A stretch of DNA of 25,013 nucleotides from Cephalotrichum gorgonifer (lineage: Eukaryota > Ascomycota > Sordariomycetes > Microascales > Microascaceae): NCBI GenBank assembly GCA_900312665.1, contig ONZQ02000020.1, forward strand, positions 374,096 through 399,108, given 5' to 3'. The position numbers and the translations under genes are program-made. Shown in pieces: positions 17,722-25,013 of the stretch. A model generated the notes under the pieces. That model was not told where the DNA came from, ran no database searches, and worked only from the letters and a program-made list of their open reading frames with translations. Positions within the stretch are counted from its first letter, which is position 1. The number at the start of each line of letters is the position of its first letter.

Positions 17722-19215
17722 GCTCCGCTCAATATCACCAACCCTACTCCCTCCTTCGACCTCAAGGGGTTCCGATGGGGCACTACCGACGAACCAAAAC
17801 TCGGCCCTCAGGCCAGCAAAGACGACCATGAAAAGGATTCGGCGGACCAGCCTTCCATTGCCGCTTCTTCCAAGCTCGTCTTTCAACAGCCTCAGGGAGG
17901 GCCGCCACCAGGAAGGGAGACATCACCAGGACCAACACCAGGACCACCGCCGCAACTGCCGCATCACAAGCAGTTTGACGACCAACTAGGCATTGCCGGA
18001 GAAGAACGGCCACCTCCCCTTCCTTTCCCGCTCGCACAGTTCCAGGGTGGCTATGCCGGCAACGGGTTCAATATCATCTTTCGCCCAACGCCATTCCAGA
18101 CCCTGACTAGCACGCCTGATGGACCGAACGACAATCATCTGGAGCTGAATCTCACGACCGAGCAACTGACATTTGGACCGACGCTCGGCGAGATCCCCAA
18201 CCGCGGATTCGGCAACCAGAACGACATCATCCTCGGCGGCCTGCCATATCTCCAGACAATTCAAAATGTCACAAATATCCTGACTGGAAAAGGCGACAAG
18301 CCCAAGTCCGACGTGCCCAACGGTATCCATTTCGAGCCCGGCGTGTGGCTGACCGTCCCTCCTGCTGAGACGTTTCACACCACAGAGGAGCAGAAACGGG
18401 GCAGCGTGGTGCGCATGGCTTCCATCCCCCACGGCACGACCATCAACGCCCAGGGCCCGATCCCAGCACGCAATCCCAACACCCCTCTCGGCGGAGACCC
18501 TGAAGGCCCGAGATTCCATGACATCGACACCACACCGTTCCTCATCAACAACTTCACCGAGGCTGGCAGAGCCAGGGGTATCTTCCACTCGATGGACGCC
18601 ACCAGAAACAATTCAACCAACAAGCTGCGCACCCCCTCGGACCTCTCCAAATTCAACGAAACAAAGGGTGGCTCAGGCAGAATCACAACAGCAATCATCA
18701 AAAACCCCAACATCGTCCTCCAAAACGCCATCAAAGGCCAGACCATCACCGAAACCATCACCTTCGAGGTAGCCACTGGCCTTCCCGACGCCAAGTACAA
18801 CGGCGGCGGCACGGCCAACATCTCGTTCCTCGCCGGAAAGCAGGCCACCATTACCTCGGAAGCCCCCGGCAGGGACGACATGCCCAATGCCCACTCCCCG
18901 TTCATGTCGTCCCGGTTTTGGATCGAGACGGTGCAATACCAGGTCACGGTGCCGCGTCTAGCACCCAAGGAGACTATTCTCCTGCGTCCGACCATGCCCG
19001 ACGACTCGACGGCGCCCACGCCGCAGTTTGCTATTACCGCGCCGGCGAAGGGCGTTGCGGGCGTGACGACTGTTACGGTTCCTGGTATTCAGATTCAGTA
19101 TTCGCAGATGGTGCATCTGAACTTTGGACCGGATCCTGGGACCATGTTGACATGGCCGCATGTGAGTGTTGCGACATTGGTGCCGACGGGGCCGCAGCCT
19201 TTTCAGATGCAGTAA
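17686..19215 (+). CDS. heme-binding-like beta-barrel protein, 509 aa
   Basis: Single exon, ATG at 17686 (CACATCATGGCC context), stop ending 19215. There is no signal peptide. Residues 1-115 are polar, with a Pro/Gly-rich stretch (about 70-90). From about 120 the sequence carries strong motifs: GGYAGNGFNIIFRP (about 121-134), HLELNLTTEQLTFGPTLGEI (151-170), NDIILGGLPYLQTIQNVTN, GIHFEPGVWLTVPPAE (213-228) and VVRMASIPHGTTINAQGP (241-258). From memory these resemble bacterial proteins annotated as heme-binding; I cannot confirm this and no heme ligand is obvious. A later part (about 340-500) looks beta-rich and unfamiliar. The gene is divergent from the copper-radical oxidase. Its upstream region is duplicated, which may alter expression. 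Protein-like composition and codon use support a real gene; function is uncertain. Confidence 0.8.
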   Translation: MASKITADGRVIAPLNITNPTPSFDLKGFRWGTTDEPKLGPQASKDDHEKDSADQPSIAASSKLVFQQPQGGPPPGRETSPGPTPGPPPQLPHHKQFDDQLGIAGEERPPPLPFPLAQFQGGYAGNGFNIIFRPTPFQTLTSTPDGPNDNHLELNLTTEQLTFGPTLGEIPNRGFGNQNDIILGGLPYLQTIQNVTNILTGKGDKPKSDVPNGIHFEPGVWLTVPPAETFHTTEEQKRGSVVRMASIPHGTTINAQGPIPARNPNTPLGGDPEGPRFHDIDTTPFLINNFTEAGRARGIFHSMDATRNNSTNKLRTPSDLSKFNETKGGSGRITTAIIKNPNIVLQNAIKGQTITETITFEVATGLPDAKYNGGGTANISFLAGKQATITSEAPGRDDMPNAHSPFMSSRFWIETVQYQVTVPRLAPKETILLRPTMPDDSTAPTPQFAITAPAKGVAGVTTVTVPGIQIQYSQMVHLNFGPDPGTMLTWPHVSVATLVPTGPQPFQMQ

Positions 19216-19860
19216 GTAGATATAGAGGGAGGGGTTTTTGATCTCGTGTCATATCAGTCATATTAGCTATCAGCTGCATAGCAGCTTCAAATCTACATTC
19301 GTTTAATTGCGATCTCAGAATCTATCCAGTAAGTAACTGATTATATATATAACTGATAGAATAGTGTCAAGTCTACTGGCAACTCTATCCACTATTCTCA
19401 ATTCAATCGGTAGTCAGATTGAATTAAACTTGGTGTAGTTGGAAGGCCCTACAAATTAGGGTTACACTGGAATATATTAATCTGAATAAGCATAGAGCTA
19501 GGCTTATTCTCTCGAGATATATAGCTTTTAAGAAGCTATAATTATATAGAGCTCTAGTTCTAGAGACATAGAAAGAAGGGAAGTAGAGAAGATAGACTAA
19601 GATATAGATATAGAAAGAAGGAAAGTAGAGAAGATAGAATAAGATATAGATGATAGGAAATAATAGGATGATACTAGATATAGGAAAAATGGATTAAATA
19701 AAGAAGGAATGAGATATTAAGAGAAGATAGAAGGATAGGCTAGGAAAGAGGGATAAGAAGAGAGAGAATAGATTGGAGGATATAAAAAGATAGAATAGAG
19801 GAAGAGGAAAGATAAAGAGATTAGAAAAAAAGGAAGAGGGGAGATTAGCTTCTATTAGGC
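19216..19860. other. AT- and purine-rich intergenic block, no gene seen
   Basis: Downstream of the heme-binding-like gene. It starts with ordinary 3' sequence, includes two adjacent hairpins (19358-19425), then becomes strongly A/G-rich on the plus strand (about 19560-19850, GAAAGAAGG and GTAGAGAAGATAGA motifs repeated). Such purine tracts can sit next to LTRs, and this one abuts the left LTR arm. Stops occur in all frames. Confidence 0.45.
19358..19425. repeat. two adjacent small hairpins
   Basis: Stem 1 pairs AGAATAGTG (19358-19366) with CACTATTCT (19390-19398). Stem 2 pairs AATTCAATC (19400-19408) with GATTGAATT (19417-19425). Both are perfect 9-bp stems, one base apart. They lie about 140 bp past the stop codon of the upstream gene and could be a 3' structure or the end of a small decayed repeat. 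No function can be assigned. Confidence 0.4.
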
Positions 19861-20315
19861 TGTTATGATCTGAATCATAATAGGCTTACAAAGGTCTATG
19901 AGGCCGGGGTTCCGGTTAAGAAGTGAGTTCCGAACATTACAGTATCATATAAGTTATAGTCATATTGTACAAGTACCTTCAGGGAAGGGACTTGTTATTA
20001 AGATAAACTGAATATCTATCTATAGAATGATTGTAGATTGATTACTATCTTAGGAAAGAAAAGATAACTAACTATATAGTAAAGAGTATAGCTTATATAG
20101 TAATAGTCTTCCTTAGGATCATAATCTGATATAATCCTTCTTTGATATTAGATTATAGGATCATTATAATCTAATGATCCTTTCTAGATTATAGATTATC
20201 CCAATCTAGCAATCTATCCCTGATTAGTTCTCCCTTATATATACACTTATAATTCTGTCTATTATCACCACCTTGCATATGATCATAAGTATCAAGGAAT
20301 ATTTATTTCATAATA
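19861..20315 (-). repeat. LTR-like arm, inverted copy
   Basis: This segment is the reverse complement of 20316-20770 along its full length, with many transitions. Shared landmarks include CGGGGTTCCGGTTAAGAAGTG (here about 19904-19924) and the sequence around TTATATATAC. Its outer end begins TGTTATGATC; read on the minus strand the repeat ends CATAACA and starts near the palindrome centre with TGTAATA, fitting TG...CA LTR ends. It is less mutated than the right arm. It is either a solo LTR or the LTR of a second element pointing left. Confidence 0.7.
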
Positions 20316-20770
20316 TATTACAAAATATATATTCCTTGATATTTACAGTCATATATAAGGCAGTAATAACAGACAGAATCACAAGTATATATATAAGGGA
20401 GAACTAATCAGGGATAGATCACTAGATCAGGATAATCTATAATCCAGAAGAGATCATTAGATTATAATGATCCTATAATCTAATATCAAAGAAGGATCAT
20501 ATTAGATCATAATCCTAAAGAAGACTATTACTATATAAGCTATATCCTTTATTATATAACTAGTTATCTTTTCTTTCCTTAGATAATAGTTAATCTATAG
20601 TTATTCTATAGATAGATATTTAGTTTACCTTAATAACAAGTCCCTTTCCCAAAAGCACTTATATAATACAACTATAACCTATATAATACTATAATATTCA
20701 GAATTCACTTCTTAACCGGAACCCCGGTCTTACAAATCTTTATAAGCCTATTATAATTCAGATTATAATA
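20316..20770 (+). repeat. 5' LTR-like arm of the Gypsy element
   Basis: Second arm of the palindrome, directly upstream of gag-like sequence on the plus strand, so it is best read as the 5' LTR. It contains a TATATATAAGGGAGAAC stretch (about 20384-20401), a plausible LTR TATA box. Its outer end, GATTATAATA, corresponds to the left arm's TATTGTTATGATC-type end with RIP-like changes. The first few bases at the centre are shared with the left arm (CATAATATATTACA, 20309-20322), so the exact LTR start cannot be fixed. Confidence 0.65.
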
Positions 20771-23700
20771 TATTGACTACTCCTATTAGATGAGTGCTCT
20801 ACTACTAATAGTATCAAGATAGTAGGAAATCAGGAAGCCCTAGTCAAAAGATCAGCTTAACCTCCGAACCTTATAAAGAAGTAACTGCTTAAAGAAATAC
20901 AATAACTCAAAGCAGCTAATATAGAGCTACAGGATTACAATAATCAAGGAGCCCAGGAAATAGAGGCAATCAAGGTATATATAGCTAACTTGGAGGCATA
21001 TCTGAGTAAGCCTATAGCTAAGTTCCCAGGACCTAAGAAGTTCAATAGAATCCGAGGAAAACTTCAGCCCTTCCTTATATATATAAGAGCCTACTATAAT
21101 AACTACTATATCTGAAAGGCTTATAAGAAGATCATAGCTATAGCCAGATTCCTGACAGGCAATATAGCAGTATGGTTCGAACTAACCCTTCAGAGTTACT
21201 ATAAAGAAAAAAGCAAAGAATAGGAAGAAGAGATCAAGGAAATCTTCACTAGCTATAGCAAGTTCAAAGAAGCAATCAAGAGAGCTTTCAGTAACTCTGA
21301 TAAAGATAACTTGATATAATATAAGCTATAAGAACTTCAATAAAAAGGATCTGCTTTAGAATATATAATGAAGTTCTGACAGATTGCTATATACCTAGGA
21401 TAGGACAACAAGCCTATAATCAACTAATTCTATTATAGACTAAAGGATAAGGTAAAAGATAAACTTATCAAAGTCTTCGATCAATCTAAGGAGCTCACCA
21501 AATATATAGACCTCATTATAAGAATCGACAATCAACTTTATATCAGATATATAGAAAAAAGAGGACAGCAGCTATCAAACCACTATAAGAGGCAGTATCA
21601 GAATAAAGGATACAAGGTAAATATATTACAGAAATAATAAAATAGGAATATCTCTTAAGGATACTACAGTAGGCCTATAAAGCTGGACATCAATCAGGCT
21701 AATAAGCTAAAGAAAGATAAAAATACTATAAAGTACTTCAACTATAATAAGATAGATCACTTTACTTAGGAATATAGGAAAAAGTAAAACTGGAAAGGAA
21801 TATCTGATAGATAGAAGAATATCAGTTTAAATAGTATAGCCTAAATCAGTATAGCCTCTATATATTAATCTGATAGTAAAGGAAAATAGGATCGAATATA
21901 TCAGATAGCAGTATAGGGAGAGCCAGTAATAGTAAAATCTTAAAAGACTGATAAGGATAACAGAGATATATTTAACTATCATATCAACTCCAATAGTAAT
22001 CTCCAAGAAGATAAGGAATCTGAACTATAAGATCACTAGAATAAAGAGAATATCGATAATATCCTAAAGGACTCTTAGTAATATAAGATAGCTAAGAAGA
22101 TCATCGATAAGCAACTACTATTACTGCTTATCTGGTAAAGCAGACTGAGGGATAGAGGATAGTATCTCCTAGCCTATCAGTACTATCAACAGTATTAGAG
22201 AACCCTCGATATAGCTCTACTATCTCTAAAAGATAAATTCATCTAAGTATAACTATAGTATACTATATATAAATTTATAGAATATATATAGATAGCTAAT
22301 CTATAGGAAACCTTTATCCAATATTACTTAGAAGAGTAGGATAATATCTAAGAATAATATAAAGATTTAGAATATATAAATAAGCTGATAAATGATAAGA
22401 TAAATGATATAGTAGAATCTAAGGAAGATAAAGATTCAATCTATAATAATATATACTATATCTACAGAATAATAGGAAAACTCTATAAGATCATCTGAGA
22501 AAATAAGATTATATAAAATCAAATGATAAAGGAAATTCAGTATCTTATCTAGATAATAAGGAAGATCAATAAGTAGATATAATAATAGAAATAAGCCTAA
22601 CTTAGGATAAATCTAGAAGAATATCTGGAAATAACTTAAGATCTGAGAAGTAAAGAGCTAGAAGAAAGCCCCCCAGGAGGGATTTTCTGGCCACTAGGGA
22701 ACCAAGATCTTAATCTAAATAAGGACTAGGAAATCCTACAAGTAGAAATCAGAATAGAAGGAGATTCCGAGGAATCCAGAGATAAAGAAATAGAACTATT
22801 AAGCCTTCTTCTATTCCTATAATAGATATAGAAAGAAAGATAAGTAAATATTTCTATAAACTATATTACTTCTATACTACAGGGAACAGGATAATAGAGC
22901 TATCCTAGTCTTTGAGGAAATAGAGAAGATCTATAGGGAAGTATAATAGAGTAGGAAGTAGAAGAATAGGAGGAAGAATAGGAAGTAAGGGTGACTATAG
23001 AAAGACTAGTACAATAGATAAATCAGATCCAGTTAAGGGAAATATCTGATAATGAATTATAGATATCTATAGAAGAATAGATCGAGTATTATCTAAGATC
23101 TAAGGTAAATATAATATGAAGGGATCTCTAATAGACTATTTGAATAGTAATCAATCTGATAGAGTTGGCCTATAAGCTTGGGGTTATAGGATAGAGAGAA
23201 GTCCAGGAAATCAGAAGAAAGATCTAAGAAATCATCAGAGAAATCTAAGCTAGTATCAAGTAATTAGAAAGAGAAGAGTAATAATACTATAAGTAAATTG
23301 AAGAATACTATATAAAAAAATAGTAAGCAGATAAAGGAGTAACTATTAACAACAGATAAACTGCTTAATAATAATAATAGACAGATAGCTAGAAGATAAT
23401 AGCCTAGTACTATACTTACTGCTATATATCCAAGTAGAAGGATATAAGATGATCATACTAATTGACAGTAGGTCAAATAGGAACTATATCAGCCTATAGT
23501 TAGTCAATAAACTATAACTACTCTAGAGAGAGAAGGAGAAGCCCTATAAGCTAAATAGATTTAATAGTAAATTAGTAGATTATAACAGCAGTATAATAAG
23601 ATAAGAGATTATATAACTCAAGTTAATTATTAGCATTCAAAGTAAGTCTATTAGCCTCAATATTATAGCTCTATCTTTGAAATCTCTAGTCCTAGATATA

Positions 23701-24980
23701 CCTTAGCTAAAGAAAAGCAATCTAAAGATCAACTGGGTCAGTAGCTAATTCTATTGAGATAAGAATCCAATAGGGGATCCAAGTAGAAGGGACTTAATCT
23801 CTAAGGAGAGTCTATAAAGATAGCCCTTATATAAGTCTAAGATATTATAAGCAGTTATAAATATAATATAGAAATCCTATCAGATATCTAGGACTACTAG
23901 AATATAAAATCAAGTCAGATACTTTTAAAAAGATATCAGAAGAATATAAGAAATATAATAAGCTCTTTAAAAGACAGTTAGATACCAGACTACCTGAATA
24001 TATCGAGTAGGACTATAAAATCCTATTAATCAAAAGATCAAAATTAAAATAGTATCAACTATATATAGCTAATCTATGATAACTTACTATAGAAAATAAG
24101 TTTATAGATAAGGAGCTAGCTAAAGGCTATATCTAACTATCAAAATCACTAAGGGTATATCTATTATTATAGATATCTAAAAAGAATAGTAAACTATAAT
24201 CTTATATAAACTTTAGATCTATTAATATCAATATAATCAAAAATCGAATATCACTATCTTATATAAATAAGATATTTGATCAAATCAGCAGAGTAAACTA
24301 GTTTACAGTACTAGATCTTAAAGGAGCCTATAATCTTATCCAGATCAAATCCAGATATAAGTAGAAAACTACTATTATTATATAGAAAGGACTATTCAAA
24401 TTTATAGTGATATTATTCAGGCTTACTAATATATTAGCAATCTTCTAAACTATAATCAATTATATCTTAAGAGAATATATCGATAAGTTTACATTTACTT
24501 ATCTCGATAATATCCTTATATACTCTAAGACTCTAGAGAAATATAAGAAATATATACATCTGATTCTACAAGCACTACAGGATATCAAACTATTGATAGA
24601 ATCCAAGAAGTGCCATTTCTATATATAGGAAATAGAGTTTCTAGGATATATTATATACCCTGGGGAAATCAGGATATAATAAAATAAAGTAGAAGCTATA
24701 CTAGACTAGCCAGTATCTATAAGTATAAAGGAAGTCAGAGGATTCCTAGAGTTATATAACTACTATAGGATATTCTTAGAAAAATACTCCCTGAATATAG
24801 CCCCTCTGACAGATCTAACCAAGAAAGATCAACTATAGAATTAGAAAGAGAAATATTAAGCAATATTCGATAAAGTTAAGATCCAAATTGCTAAAGAATC
24901 AGTATAAAGATCTGTAGACTCTAAGAAATCCTATAAAGTTGAGACTGATATCTGTAACTATAGTATAGATATTTAATTCA
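20771..24980 (+). pseudogene. Gypsy-type LTR retrotransposon gag-pol, RIP-degraded and truncated
   Basis: The plus strand carries a decayed polyprotein in the Gypsy order. Gag: coiled-coil-like start (about 20888-21010), then KFPGPKKFNRIRGKLQPFL (21019 on) and IARFLTGNIAVWFELTLQSY (about 21140-21200). A zinc knuckle near 21731-21785 has Tyr where Cys is expected (KYFNYNKIDHFT). Protease near 23450-23500 reads MIILIDSRSNRNYISL, where family members have DSG or DTG. Reverse transcriptase near 24295-24660 has FTVLDLKGAYNLIQIKS and the YLDN box (24500-24511) in place of YLDD. The beginning of RNase H (VETDICNYSIDI, about 24936-24975) is the last recognisable part. Stops replace many Gln, Arg and Trp codons. 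The integrase and 3' LTR are absent because the sequence passes into telomere-like repeats. Confidence 0.9.
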
Positions 24981-25013
24981 GGGTTAATTAGGGTTAATTA
25001 GGGTTAATTAGGG
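24981..25013 (+). repeat. telomere-like 10-bp tandem repeat at the right end
   Basis: Three perfect copies of GGGTTAATTA plus a final GGG fill the last 33 bases. Each contains TTAGGG when read across units (TTAATTAGGG). The G-rich strand runs 5' to 3' toward the window end, the correct orientation for a right-hand telomere. The unit is not the simple TTAGGG of most filamentous fungi. It has the same length as, and differs by two transitions from, the GGGTTAGTCA repeat known from Yarrowia. The array is too short to prove a telomere. Confidence 0.6.

Noticed and set aside
17986..19019. Long minus-strand frames inside the heme-binding-like gene, and similar frames opposite the copper-radical oxidase
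   Set aside because: They are antisense shadows of well-supported genes with normal codon structure. None carries a family motif.
19455..19475. Isolated TTAGGG as an interstitial telomere
   Set aside because: Only one copy (AAATTAGGGTTACA), which is expected by chance.

Overview
The window looks like nuclear DNA of a filamentous ascomycete (Pezizomycotina). Genes carry short introns of about 50-105 bp with GTAAGT-like donors and CTAAC-type branch sites. It also holds a Fot1/pogo-type DNA transposon and a Gypsy LTR retrotransposon, both riddled with stop codons in the C-to-T / G-to-A pattern of repeat-induced point mutation (RIP). The right end finishes in a TTAGGG-like tandem repeat in the orientation expected of a telomere. 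No species can be named from the sequence alone.

Layout, left to right. (1) 62-2531, minus: an intact seven-exon alcohol (methanol) oxidase of the GMC family. (2) 2532-3663: intergenic DNA with one doubtful small frame. (3) 3664-9809, minus: a large, nine-exon, secreted subtilisin-like (S8) protease gene that is now dead. A 1.86-kb Fot1-like transposon (6757-8614) sits in the first codon of exon 3, and there is an in-frame TAG between the catalytic His and the oxyanion Asn. Removing the transposon and one TA restores the frame and a 1231-codon-position gene model. (4) 10136-10711, minus: a short gene holding only the protease's propeptide-like domain, cut off by a frame-shifting 13-bp direct repeat. 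(5) 10.7-14.2 kb: a gene graveyard with an AT-rich block, a nucleoside-phosphorylase fragment, a small secreted Pro/Ala protein and an ankyrin fragment. (6) 14250-19215: a divergent pair of intact genes. One is a galactose-oxidase-like copper-radical oxidase with an unusual C-terminal extension. The other is a 509-residue protein resembling bacterial proteins annotated as heme-binding; its promoter and start region are tandemly duplicated. (7) 19216-25013: AT-rich subtelomeric DNA with a head-to-head LTR palindrome, and a RIP-degraded Gypsy element that breaks off in RNase H next to 10-bp telomere-like repeats.

Two intact genes encode H2O2-producing oxidases (alcohol oxidase and copper-radical oxidase), and the divergent partner may be heme-related. 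A peroxide-linked function for the intact genes is possible but is only an inference from gene content. The rest of the window records decay: transposon insertion, RIP-type transitions, small tandem duplications and a chromosome end that may have been healed onto a broken retroelement.
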